DNA of 64,000 nt from Myxacorys californica WJT36-NPBG1. GTDB taxonomy: Bacteria; Cyanobacteriota; Cyanobacteriia; Leptolyngbyales; Leptolyngbyaceae. Under the pieces are notes generated by a model. The model saw only the letters and a program-made list of their open reading frames with translations. It searched no databases and was not told the origin of the DNA. The DNA is taken from the NCBI GenBank assembly GCA_019359315.1, contig JAHHHO010000019.1, positions 25,396 through 89,395 of the forward strand. Reading direction: 5' to 3'. A program made the position numbers and the translations under genes. Below are positions 27,050-35,724 of this stretch, one piece after another; position 1 is the stretch's first letter, and each line of letters begins with the position of its first letter.

Positions 27050-28729
27050 ATGGGGTTTACGATTCAGCCACTTCCAATCGACGTTGTGCATCTGATGGCT
27101 GCTGGAGAAGTGATCGATTCGCTCTCAGCAGTGGTACGCGAATTGGTGGAAAACGCGTTGGATGCAGGCGCAACTCGAATTTCGGTTTCGATCTGGGCAG
27201 ATCAATGGCGAGTGCGGGTCTCTGATAACGGTGCAGGCATGACGCTAGAGAATTTGCAGCAAGCGGCACTGCCTCACACGACAAGTAAAATTCGCGATCG
27301 CGCTGATTTGCAAACCATTCAAAGTCTCGGTTTTCGCGGAGAAGCGCTCTATAGCTTGGCCCAGCTTTCTAACCTGGAAATCCTCAGCCGTGTCGGGGCT
27401 GAGCAAGGCTGGCGAGTCGTTTACGACACCGGGGGCAATCCGATCACAACCGAAACCGTTGCGATCGCACCCGGTACGATTATCACTGTGGATCGCTTGT
27501 TTGAAACCTGGGCAGCTCGCCGGGATGGATTGCCGTCTGCCGCACAACAGTTAAAAGCGGTTCAGACGATGATTTACCATTTAGCGCTCTGCCATCCTCA
27601 CGTTACTTGGCAGGTTCAGCAGGGCGATCGCGAGTGGATCAGTCTGTGGGCAAGCCGCACGCCCAAACAAAGCTTGCCACAAATGGTGCGCGGCGTGCGT
27701 GGAGAGGAATTACAAGAAATTCAGTTGACGTTGAGCCAGTCATTAGCATCCGAGGCATCAACGTCCGAGGCATCGCTCTATCTGCTATTGGGATTGCCCG
27801 ATCGCTGTCATCGTCGCCGCCCCGACTGGGTAAAAGTGGCGGTTAACGGACGGCTCATCCACATGCCCGAATTAGAGCAGACGCTACTCGCTGGGTTTCG
27901 CCGCACTCTACCGCGCGATCGCTATCCGGTTTGCTTTCTGCATCTGCATCTCCCACCCGCCTACATTGATTGGAATCGCCATCCTGCCAAAGCGGAAATC
28001 TATTTGCACAACCTCGACTATTGGCAAGAACAGGTGACGAGCGCGATCGAGCAAGCCTTTCGGCTCAACCCAAAATCATTGCCTGACGATCTATATTCGA
28101 GTCGAGTCGGGACTCTGCTAAAAGCCGCAGAATCTGAAGGAGGCTATACCGTCCACCGAGAGATTGCCCCTGCTACGCCGACGCTATCCTCGCTACGAGC
28201 GATCGCGCAAGTTCACAATCGCTATATCTTGGCAGAACATGCCAGCGGCATGTGGCTTGTCGAACAACACATTGCCCATGAACGGGTGTTGTACGAGCAG
28301 ATCTGCGATCGCTGGCAAATTGTTTCTCTCGAACCTGCGATCGTTCTGAATCAACTCACTCATGCCCAAGTCGAGCAGTTGCAGCATCTCGGACTGACGG
28401 TAGAACCCTTTGGCGACCAGCTATGGGCAGTGCGCTCAATTCCTACTCTTTTGGCTGAGCGAGAAGACCGCGCGGAGGCATTACTAGAACTCAGTTTAGG
28501 AGGCGATTTGCAAACGGCGCAAGTTGCGATCGCGTGCCGCAGTGCAATTCGGAATGGTACTCCTCTTACCCTCGCAGACATGCAAACGCTGCTTAACCAG
28601 TGGCAGCAGACTCGAAATCCTCGTACCTGTCCGCACGGACGTCCTATCTATCTAGCTTTAGAAGAATCCGCCCTCGCTCGTTTCTTTCGACGACATTGGG
28701 TGATCGGCAAAAGTCATGGGCTGGAATAA
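27050..28729 (+). CDS. mutL: DNA mismatch repair protein MutL
   Basis: A 559-residue mismatch repair ATPase. The GHKL motifs are ELVENALDAGAT, DNGAGM and GFRGEALYSLAQLS in the N-terminal 110 residues; WNRHPAKAEI marks the transducer domain. The C-terminal domain has the metal-site motif as EQHIAHERVLYE, plus ACRSAIRNG and CPHGRP, so nuclease-site motifs are present though the first is varied from DQHA. The 560-residue length is normal for cyanobacteria. An 18-codon frame begins in its TAATG stop. Confidence 0.94.
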   Translation: MGFTIQPLPIDVVHLMAAGEVIDSLSAVVRELVENALDAGATRISVSIWADQWRVRVSDNGAGMTLENLQQAALPHTTSKIRDRADLQTIQSLGFRGEALYSLAQLSNLEILSRVGAEQGWRVVYDTGGNPITTETVAIAPGTIITVDRLFETWAARRDGLPSAAQQLKAVQTMIYHLALCHPHVTWQVQQGDREWISLWASRTPKQSLPQMVRGVRGEELQEIQLTLSQSLASEASTSEASLYLLLGLPDRCHRRRPDWVKVAVNGRLIHMPELEQTLLAGFRRTLPRDRYPVCFLHLHLPPAYIDWNRHPAKAEIYLHNLDYWQEQVTSAIEQAFRLNPKSLPDDLYSSRVGTLLKAAESEGGYTVHREIAPATPTLSSLRAIAQVHNRYILAEHASGMWLVEQHIAHERVLYEQICDRWQIVSLEPAIVLNQLTHAQVEQLQHLGLTVEPFGDQLWAVRSIPTLLAEREDRAEALLELSLGGDLQTAQVAIACRSAIRNGTPLTLADMQTLLNQWQQTRNPRTCPHGRPIYLALEESALARFFRRHWVIGKSHGLE

Positions 28730-28893
28730 TGGGTCGTCCTGCTGAACGTTGGATCTTTGAGACTATATTGCAGCATCAGCAGTAGAAACCCTTACAAATC
28801 ACGAATTCCGGATCGACTTGCCTTATAATCTCAGGCAGGATATTTACATGGGTACGTGATCCTACCCTTCTATTCCGTGAGGAGTTTAATACC

Positions 28894-29538
28894 ATGATGA
28901 AAGCGAAGGCTTGGCGTCAATCAGTCAGTGCTTTGGTTGTTCTAGCAGTGTCTACCGTTAGCGGTGCTGCACTCGCCCAAATCCAATCTTCTCAAACAGC
29001 TCAAACTACATCCAATACTCTAGTTGCTCAAGGATCGTTGGTCGGTCAGAGGCGATGTGCTAAGCAGCCCACTGCCATTTTCGGCGATCGTACTGCAACC
29101 AGTGCAGTGGTCAGGGCATTAGCCACTAATCAATCTGTAACGCTTTCCGAAAATGCGGCCCAAGCTGGCTTTATTGGCGTCAGTGCACCATCTCCAGGAT
29201 TTGTGCAAACCGTCAATCTGAAGCTCTGCCCTGGTACTCCGTCTCCATCACCATCACCGTCCCCGTCTCCATCACCGTCTCCGTCCCCTTCGCCTAATGC
29301 CTTGTGTCGCTCAGTTCGAGCACAACAGGGGCTGATTGCCCGTCGTGGACCCAGCGTGACTTCTGCGTATGTCGGTAGCGTAGCGTACAACTCAAAAGTG
29401 TATGTGACGAGAAATCCTCCCAATTCTAGAACTGAAGCGGATGGTCGGATCTGGATCGAGATCAATCGACCGATCGCAGGCTGGGTCTCCAATGGCTTTA
29501 TCAATACACCTGGTTCAAACTTGGTTTACTGCCAGTAG
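28894..29538 (+). CDS. Exported SH3-like domain protein with Ser-Pro linker
   Basis: A 214-residue exported protein. Signal peptide at 1-29 (LVVLAVSTVSGAALAQ), a first small domain with one Cys pair (RRCAKQPTA and NLKLCPG), a (SP)n linker of about 20 residues, and a C-terminal bacterial SH3-like domain with GLIARRGPSVTSAYVGSVAY and GRIWIEINRPIAGWVSNGFI. Such domains bind peptidoglycan or other surface ligands. GGAG lies eight bases before ATG 28894; ATG 28897 is equally possible. Two hairpins follow. Confidence 0.78.
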   Translation: MMKAKAWRQSVSALVVLAVSTVSGAALAQIQSSQTAQTTSNTLVAQGSLVGQRRCAKQPTAIFGDRTATSAVVRALATNQSVTLSENAAQAGFIGVSAPSPGFVQTVNLKLCPGTPSPSPSPSPSPSPSPSPSPNALCRSVRAQQGLIARRGPSVTSAYVGSVAYNSKVYVTRNPPNSRTEADGRIWIEINRPIAGWVSNGFINTPGSNLVYCQ

Positions 29539-29577
29539 ACAAATCCTTCCAACGGTTTACAGCTAAACCAATTATTT

Positions 29578-29643
29578 ACCGAGAGGCTTTATAAGCCTCT
29601 CGGTAGTCAAGACAAAAGCAATTCAATTAGAATTGCTTTTGTC
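29578..29643. terminator. Two consecutive hairpins between convergent genes
   Basis: ACCGAGAGGCTT/AAGCCTCTCGGT (29578-29604) is followed by GACAAAAGCAATTC/GAATTGCTTTTGTC (29611-29643), both perfect stems. They lie between genes converging from either side; the A- and T-rich flanks of the second stem suit bidirectional termination. Confidence 0.75.
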
Positions 29644-29695
29644 TATCAAAAGGACCTGAAAAGACATTGGTGAGTCCTGTTACAGATGAGTCCTG

Positions 29696-30610
29696 TTACA
29701 GGCCCGCTGTGCAAACCGGACGATTGTTTGCATTCAGCTTAATCTTCCCTTCAGTTCCATTCACCATAAAAGGTACTTGCTGATCTCCTACAACACGGAC
29801 AAAGGTAGGCTTATCTTGCAAGCAGGCTCGCACCGCAGATCCCCAGCTTGGCAAGTCCTTAGACAACTTATCAGTAATGGGCGTATTGCTAGTAACTGAC
29901 GCCTCTTGCACAACTTTAATATCCATTGGCAAAGTGAATCGAGCAGGCGTCACAGGCGGCGTTGGTAGAGTGACTTGCTTAATGCCAGTAATGGTTTCCT
30001 CCTCTAGCACCATTGTGGTTGCACTGGGCTGACCAGTTGGCTGGGTCGATTGTTCTCCAGTCGGTGCGGGTGTACTTGGGCTGGGTGTTACTGGGGTTGT
30101 GGAAGGAGTCGTTGTGTCTGGGGTTGTGGAAGGAGTGGTGGGCGTTGTAGTCGAATCAGGCGTTGTCGGAGCCGGAGTGGTCGTGTCTGGGGTAGTCGAA
30201 TCGGGCGTTGTCGGAGCCGGAGTGATTGTATCTGGGGTTGTGGAAGGAGTCGTTGTGTCTGGGGTTGTGGAGGGAGTAATGGGCGTTGTAGTTGAATCGG
30301 GCGTTGTCGGAGCCGGGGTCGTTGAGTCTGGTGTGCCAGAGGGAGAGGGTAGCGGCGACGGAGTAGCCGAATCAGGCGCTGCCGGTGTAGTGGGGGCAGA
30401 CTGCGTGATCGGAGAATTGACAGGCTGGGTCGAAGGTTGGATGGGCGCGATCGTAGATCCTTCTGGTGCAGAAGGCGTCATCTTGACGAGCTTCTCTGTT
30501 GGAACCGCTCCTTTTGTATCTTTCGCGATCGACAGTGTTTCCGCAGTAACAGGGAATAGGGAACCCGCTAGGATTGCAACAACACTTGCAGCAGCAATAG
30601 GCTTCAACAT
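29696..30610 (-). CDS. Exported Thr/Pro-rich protein with C-terminal globular domain
   Basis: A 304-residue exported protein of unknown function. The signal peptide is MLKPIAAASVVAILAGSLF with cleavage near VTAE. Residues about 70-190 are a Thr/Pro/Asp/Ser repeat built from units such as TTPDSTTPAPTTPDS. The last about 100 residues form a small domain (VQEASVTSNTPITDKLSKDL to the end) with two Cys residues (VRACLQDK and RPVCTAGL) that could pair. ATG 30610 is chosen because it opens the signal peptide; ATG 30622 lies directly against the GGAG and is less likely. Confidence 0.72.
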   Translation of the reverse strand: MLKPIAAASVVAILAGSLFPVTAETLSIAKDTKGAVPTEKLVKMTPSAPEGSTIAPIQPSTQPVNSPITQSAPTTPAAPDSATPSPLPSPSGTPDSTTPAPTTPDSTTTPITPSTTPDTTTPSTTPDTITPAPTTPDSTTPDTTTPAPTTPDSTTTPTTPSTTPDTTTPSTTPVTPSPSTPAPTGEQSTQPTGQPSATTMVLEEETITGIKQVTLPTPPVTPARFTLPMDIKVVQEASVTSNTPITDKLSKDLPSWGSAVRACLQDKPTFVRVVGDQQVPFMVNGTEGKIKLNANNRPVCTAGL

Positions 30611-30930
30611 GCTCACGTTCATCTCCAAACTATATAAGGTCAATATCTAGGCTTTCTAGCAACCTGACAGGCGTGACTTAACTAAAAGACTCAAACGCCT
30701 CAAACTTTAAAGTTGACAAAACTTCAAATTCAAAATGTGTAAACACCGTGAACCCTACTAAACTACCACTAATTATCTCAACCAACTGCCAGACAGATTC
30801 TCGATCGGCACATACTTCTCAGGAAGGAGAGAAGTTCTCAATCTCGCCTCTCTTTGACCGTCCTTATGTAATGAATAGGATCACAACCTCTGTTAAATGA
30901 TTTCTTCCATTCACAGTTAAAACGCTGATA
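30611..30930. other. Intergenic region, nothing recognised
   Basis: About 320 AT-rich bases between divergent genes. It should hold both promoters. No other structure seen. Confidence 0.5.
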
Positions 30931-33126
30931 ATGCAGTACCCGTATTCTCGTCTTTCTCCCTTTATTCAAGAATATATTTATACCAATGGTTGGTCTTCAC
31001 TTAGACCAATTCAAGCAGAAGCTTGCCGTATTATATTTGACACGTCGAACCATCTATTGATTGCAGCAGGAACGGCCTCTGGAAAAACCGAAGCGGCATT
31101 TCTTCCTGTATTGACGATGTTGCATGAGCAACCTCCTAACGGAGTTGGTGCACTATATATCAGTCCTATCAAAGCGCTGATTAATGATCAGTTCGATCGC
31201 TTAACTGATTTATTGAAAAATGCTGATATTCCTGTGTGGGCTTGGCACGGGGATGTGACGCAAAGCCGCAAGAAAAAGCTGCTTGAGAACCCCCAAGGCA
31301 TTCTGCAAATTACACCCGAATCGTTGGAGAGTTTATTAATCAATAAAAGCGCTTATCTTCCTAGTATATTTGGAGACCTGCGCTTTGTAATTATTGATGA
31401 AATTCACGCATTCATTGGCAGCGATCGCGGCTGTCAAATTTTATGCCAATTGTCTCGTCTGGCTAAAGTGACTGGAAACGTGCCGCGTCGAATTGGACTC
31501 TCAGCAACATTAGGTGACTATTCTTTAGCTGAAGAGTGGTTAAAGGGTGACACTTCTCGATCTGTCACTACACCAACGCTAGAAACTGCTCAGCGAAAGA
31601 TTCAGCTGTCACTAGAACATTTTTACGATCCGGGGCTAGTCGTGCGGGCAAAAGGAGACACCCGAGACAAAGCGTTCAATCCTTGTCATTTGCACCTGTT
31701 TAACCAAACGCGGGGCAAGAAAAGTCTAGTGTTTGCCAATGGACGAACGGCAACAGAAGACGCGATCGCCGCGATGCGAGAGATTGCGACAGCGAAAGGA
31801 CATCCCGATCTCTATCACGTTCATCATGGTAGTATCTCTGCCCCCCTTAGAGAAGCGGCAGAAGCAGCAATGCGACATTCTGATACGCCTACTGTTACAG
31901 CCGCAACAGTGACCTTTGAGATGGGAATTGATTTAGGACACCTCGATCGGGTGATTCAATTAGAGTCGCCTGCCTCTGTTGCCAGTTTCTTGCAGCGATT
32001 GGGGCGCTCTGGCAGAAGGAGCGGCGTATCTGAAATGGAGCTTATTTGTGTGGAAGATAAGCCCACAGGTGAAGAGTCGTTGCCTGAGCAGATTCCTTGG
32101 CAGTTGTTGCAGTGCATTGCTGTGATTCAGCTTTACTTGGAAGAGAAATGGATTGAACCACCGCGTGCCATGCAGTATCCCTTCAGTTTGCTGTATCACC
32201 AAACGATGAGCGTATTGGCGTCTTTAGGAGAACTGTCTCCCGCCGCGATCGCGCAGCAAATTTTAACCCTGCCGCCGTTCCGCTCGATTTCACAAGACGA
32301 TTTTCGGGTGTTCTTAAGACATTTAATTGGCATTGATCATATTGAGAGAACAGTAGAAGGGGGGCTAATTGTCGGACTTGCAGGAGAGAAAGTCATCAAT
32401 AATTTTAAGTTCTATGCTATCTTTCCTGACACAGAAGAATACTCGGTTAAACACAACGGAAAAGCAATCGGAAGTATTATCATTCCGCCTATGGAAGGCG
32501 ATCGCTTTTCTCTTGCAGGACGAACGTGGGAAGTTCATGCAGTTGATAGCAAGAAGAAAGTAATTGAAGTTAAACTGTCAACAAAATCTGTCACATCAAG
32601 CTCGTGGCGCGGTACATCTGGGGAAGTCCATACTAGAGTGCTACAGAGAATGAAAAAGGCATTGCAGGAGACAACGCTATACTCCTACTTAACGCCGAAT
32701 GCAAGACAGCGGCTTGAGGACGCGAGAGCATTTTCTCGGTCAACCGGGATTTTAGATCATCCAATACAACTGCTAGACGAAAAGGTTTGCTGTATTTTTC
32801 CATGGATGGGTACGATCGAGTTCCGTACGTTGGAAAGGTTCTTGCGATCGTACGGCAAACCATCCCTCGGTATTAAAAGTATCAAAGCGCGATCGCCCTA
32901 CTTTCTCGTCGTGCGCTTGGGCAACTGTTCGCTTGACGCCCTGCGCTATGAGCTTCAGTCTCTTCCAGAACGACGCTTCAATCTAGAGGAATTCCTTGAT
33001 CCGGATGAGGTTCCGACGTTGCAGAAATATGACGAATACATTCCACCTGATCTATTACGCAAGAGCTTTATCGCTGACTATTTGGATGTTGAAGAACTAA
33101 CGAATTTTGTGAGTCAGTGGATATGA
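30931..33126 (+). CDS. Lhr-like DEAD/DEAH-box helicase (BrxHII-like)
   Basis: A 731-residue superfamily 2 helicase. Motif Q region LRPIQAEACRIIF, motif I AAGTASGKTEAAF, Ia YISPIKALINDQ, II IIDEIHAF, III LSATLG, then IV LVFANGRTATED, V VTFEMGIDLG and VI FLQRLGRSGRRSG are all present. A winged-helix-type region and an about 250-residue C-terminal extension (GLAGEKVINNFKFYAIFPDT onward) follow. The form is close to Lhr-type helicases, including BrxHII of some phage-defence loci. No BREX or other defence partner is nearby, so a DNA repair role is equally open. Confidence 0.8.
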   Translation: MQYPYSRLSPFIQEYIYTNGWSSLRPIQAEACRIIFDTSNHLLIAAGTASGKTEAAFLPVLTMLHEQPPNGVGALYISPIKALINDQFDRLTDLLKNADIPVWAWHGDVTQSRKKKLLENPQGILQITPESLESLLINKSAYLPSIFGDLRFVIIDEIHAFIGSDRGCQILCQLSRLAKVTGNVPRRIGLSATLGDYSLAEEWLKGDTSRSVTTPTLETAQRKIQLSLEHFYDPGLVVRAKGDTRDKAFNPCHLHLFNQTRGKKSLVFANGRTATEDAIAAMREIATAKGHPDLYHVHHGSISAPLREAAEAAMRHSDTPTVTAATVTFEMGIDLGHLDRVIQLESPASVASFLQRLGRSGRRSGVSEMELICVEDKPTGEESLPEQIPWQLLQCIAVIQLYLEEKWIEPPRAMQYPFSLLYHQTMSVLASLGELSPAAIAQQILTLPPFRSISQDDFRVFLRHLIGIDHIERTVEGGLIVGLAGEKVINNFKFYAIFPDTEEYSVKHNGKAIGSIIIPPMEGDRFSLAGRTWEVHAVDSKKKVIEVKLSTKSVTSSSWRGTSGEVHTRVLQRMKKALQETTLYSYLTPNARQRLEDARAFSRSTGILDHPIQLLDEKVCCIFPWMGTIEFRTLERFLRSYGKPSLGIKSIKARSPYFLVVRLGNCSLDALRYELQSLPERRFNLEEFLDPDEVPTLQKYDEYIPPDLLRKSFIADYLDVEELTNFVSQWI

Positions 33127-33315
33127 GCAACTCAGGACGACTAGGATCAAGCGCTACTCCTTAAATATTGCTTTATAAGCCCTAGCACAGTGATGCTCAA
33201 CCGCGATCGTATCAAGCACCATATTTACTACCGCTATAGATAGATGACAAATTTGGTAACATCTATCCTTAAACCTGATATGCTACCTAGATAAAATTAT
33301 TGAGAGGCTAAAACG

Positions 33316-33570
33316 GTGTTATCTCAAGAACCACAGGTTGTTGATTTAGAACTGTCAGATGGGGAGTATTTAGAGCTATTAGCCCAAGGACGCGATCCGG
33401 TTAGAGAACAGTCTTACACCAAAGAACTGATAGCGTTTGGATTTACAACCGAATACACTGCTCATGTCGTGCCCTTATTTGATAAAGCAGAGGGTACGAT
33501 CGCAGAAAAAATTCTGGTCAATCGTACCCTCAGATGTATCTGGGAACACTTGCTCAAGCAAGTAGGTTAA
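33316..33570 (+). CDS. Small unknown protein, 84 residues
   Basis: An acidic protein with LELSDGEYLELLAQGRDPVR at the start and CIWEHLLKQVG at the end. No family recognised. It begins with GTG 33316 preceded by GAGG about ten bases upstream. Its stop is seven bases from the convergent hsp20 stop. It lies after the helicase on the same strand with an about 190-base gap, so co-transcription is uncertain. Confidence 0.6.
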   Translation: MLSQEPQVVDLELSDGEYLELLAQGRDPVREQSYTKELIAFGFTTEYTAHVVPLFDKAEGTIAEKILVNRTLRCIWEHLLKQVG

Positions 33571-33577
33571 TCTCCTG

Positions 33578-34135
33578 TTAGGTTGCCTGCGGTGCTTGAG
33601 ATTCTTGACCCTGAGCCATCTCTAACGGCGCATTTTGCTCGTTCATCTGCCCATTCGCTTGAGCGTGCCCGTTTAACAAATTCACCGTCACAACTCGATT
33701 CTTTTCTTCTTCCGCTTTTGGAAGCGTCAAGTGCAACACGCCATGCTTAAATTCAGCTTGCACCTTGTCGTTTTGCACTCTTGCTGGAAGCGGAATTACA
33801 CGCTGAAAACTACCATACCGAAATTCAGAACGCTGAATACCTTGGTTGTCTTGCTTCACCTCAGATTTGCGCTCACCCTGAATTGCCACCGCGTCGGCCG
33901 TCACCTTCACATCAAGATCTTTCGGCTCGATGCCAGGAACTTCCATTCGCAGCGTCACCTCTTCAGGCGTTTCGTGAATCTCAGCAGCAGGGATAAAGCT
34001 CATGCCAGCCGATTTCTCAAAACCAGATGCTGCATTGCCAGCATCTCCATAAGAGATCATCTCATCAAACAATCGATTCATTTGACGTTGCATGATATCA
34101 ATGTCTCTGAATGGATTAAAACGTACAATTGCCAT
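33578..34135 (-). CDS. hspA: Small heat shock protein Hsp20
   Basis: A 185-residue chaperone that binds unfolding proteins and protects thylakoid membranes under heat or light stress. N-terminal arm FNPFRDIDIMQRQMNRLFDEM, alpha-crystallin domain from IPAAEIHETPEEVTLRMEVPG to GVLHLTLPKAEEEK. The C-terminal tail is long and Gln/Asn/Ala-rich (about 35 residues). AAGGAGG precedes ATG 34135. The leader contains a 24-bp duplication. Confidence 0.93.
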   Translation of the reverse strand: MAIVRFNPFRDIDIMQRQMNRLFDEMISYGDAGNAASGFEKSAGMSFIPAAEIHETPEEVTLRMEVPGIEPKDLDVKVTADAVAIQGERKSEVKQDNQGIQRSEFRYGSFQRVIPLPARVQNDKVQAEFKHGVLHLTLPKAEEEKNRVVTVNLLNGHAQANGQMNEQNAPLEMAQGQESQAPQAT

Positions 34136-34156
34136 ACTAACTAACCTCCTTTTTTG

Positions 34157-34204
34157 TGTTGTTGGAAGTGTTTCAAAGTATGTTGCTGGAAGTGTTTTAA
34201 AGGC
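34157..34204. repeat. 24-bp direct duplication in the hsp20 leader
   Basis: TGTTGTTGGAAGTGTTTCAA plus four bases (34157-34180) is repeated as TGTTGCTGGAAGTGTTTTAA plus four bases (34181-34204). It begins 22 bases upstream of the hsp20 start, so it probably lies in the 5' leader or promoter. Confidence 0.7.
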
Positions 34205-34386
34205 TCACAGTTGAGTCTCTAATTACTAGTAAATCTCGGTCTTTTAGCCGTCTCACCCTCCTAAAGAATTAGATTTAAGTTGTGGTGGATAGCCCTACTT
34301 TGAGTTGGGTAAAACCCGTTCAAATTCAAGCGTTCAACCCTTTCAGAAAGCCGCCATAATAGAGCTACTGAGACATAAGCGAAAGC

Positions 34387-35475
34387 ATGACTAGTTCTGT
34401 GACGACGGTTGCTTCACCGATTGCTTCTAATGCTTCTGACAGTGGGATTCGCAAGGCGCGTTTGTGGATGCCAGAGCGCGTGATGTTCACCCCTGACGCT
34501 CTGAAGGAGCCGTGGGGACAGCAAATTCTTGAGCGGGTGCAGGCGTTAGGCTTACCTGTGGACGAGTTGAAGCAGAATCGATTGACGGGTTTGCGTGGCG
34601 ACACCGAGCGAGAGACTTATGCCACTGCAAAGCGGACGTTGGCCGTTGTGAATGCGCCCAAAGGACAATTTAAGCTGAGTCCGATTCCTCCTTCTGCCGA
34701 TTGGCAGTTTCACATTGCAGAGGGATGCCCTGCCCACTGCCAATATTGCTATTTGGCAGGTAGCTTGCAAGGGCCACCTGTGATTCGGGTGTACGCTAAC
34801 TTGCCGCAAATTTTGGGTAATTTAGCTGCTTATGAGCGATCGGGCAGCGAGACGAGCTATGAGGTGAGTTGTTACACCGATCCGCTTGGTATTGAACACT
34901 TGATTGGGAGCTTAGCCGAAGCAATTCGCTATTTTGGCACTCGTGAGGATGGCTATTTGCGTTGGGTGTCGAAGTTCGACAATGTTGAGAGTCTGTTGGA
35001 TCTGCCCCATCGTGGACACACGCGCTGTCGTTCTAGCGTGAATACGGCATCGATTAGCGATCGCTTAGAAGGTGGCACAGCTTCTGTTCCGGCTCGACTT
35101 CGTGGATTGCGGCGCTTGGGTTTAGAAGGCGGGTATCCGATCGGGGTGGTGATTGCGCCGATTATGCCGATTCCTGATTGGCAAGAGCAGTACACCCAGT
35201 TACTCGATAACATGTCTGAGGAGTTAGATTTTGATTGCGATCTGACGGTGGAGTTGATTACTCATCGGTTTACTCCTGGATCGAAGGATGTGTTGCTCAG
35301 TTGGTATCCCAACACCAAGTTAGATTTGGATGAGTCGTCGCGGGTGGTGAAGCGCAATAAGTTTGGCGGCATGAAGTATGTGTATGACGCGAAGACGATG
35401 CGCGAGTTGCGTCAGTTTTTCGAGCGCGAGATTGGGCGGCGGTTTCCCCGCGCTAAGATCTTGTATTGGACGTAG
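34387..35475 (+). CDS. Spore photoproduct lyase-like radical SAM protein
   Basis: A 362-residue protein of the SPL family. The iron-sulfur cluster motif CPAHCQYCYL (CxxxCxxC) sits at about residue 117-126; SCYTDPLGIEHLIG and TRCRSSVN follow, and the C-terminal LTVELITHRFTPGSK and YPNTKLDL blocks are conserved. Classic SPL repairs spore photoproduct in Bacillus; cyanobacteria do not sporulate, so the substrate here may be another thymine lesion or a nucleic acid. No SPL-associated partner is seen. ATG 34387 is used. Confidence 0.85.
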   Translation: MTSSVTTVASPIASNASDSGIRKARLWMPERVMFTPDALKEPWGQQILERVQALGLPVDELKQNRLTGLRGDTERETYATAKRTLAVVNAPKGQFKLSPIPPSADWQFHIAEGCPAHCQYCYLAGSLQGPPVIRVYANLPQILGNLAAYERSGSETSYEVSCYTDPLGIEHLIGSLAEAIRYFGTREDGYLRWVSKFDNVESLLDLPHRGHTRCRSSVNTASISDRLEGGTASVPARLRGLRRLGLEGGYPIGVVIAPIMPIPDWQEQYTQLLDNMSEELDFDCDLTVELITHRFTPGSKDVLLSWYPNTKLDLDESSRVVKRNKFGGMKYVYDAKTMRELRQFFEREIGRRFPRAKILYWT

Positions 35476-35570
35476 TAATTCCGGCAGGTTGCGTTCTGCG
35501 CTAATTGCGAGTCTGGGGTCTAGAGTGTGTTCACACGCTACTCGACTCTCCTTGAGTCTCGGCATCCGAC

Positions 35571-35635
35571 CCTTGGGGGTTTGGGGGCAAGCCCCCATTG
35601 GGGGACGGTTGCCTCCCCCAAACCCCCTGCAAACG
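35571..35635. repeat. G-rich inverted repeat
   Basis: GGGGGTTTGGGGG and CCCCCAAACCCCC flank a centre that itself contains GCCCCCATTGGGGG. The strand has three G5 runs within 35 bases. Such GGGGGTTTGGGGG repeats are, from memory, frequent dispersed elements in cyanobacterial genomes. It lies between the SPL-like gene and the ABC transporter gene. Confidence 0.7.
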
Positions 35636-35724
35636 AGACAAGGGTGGGCGATTCGAGATACTGGAATATAGGGAGTGATAGCTCTCTTTAAAATAAATGG
35701 ACTAATAACTAATAATTGTTAAAC

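Noticed and set aside
30099..30650. 183-codon Val/Gly-rich plus frame
   Set aside because: Antisense of the Thr/Pro repeat of the exported protein; no start signal.
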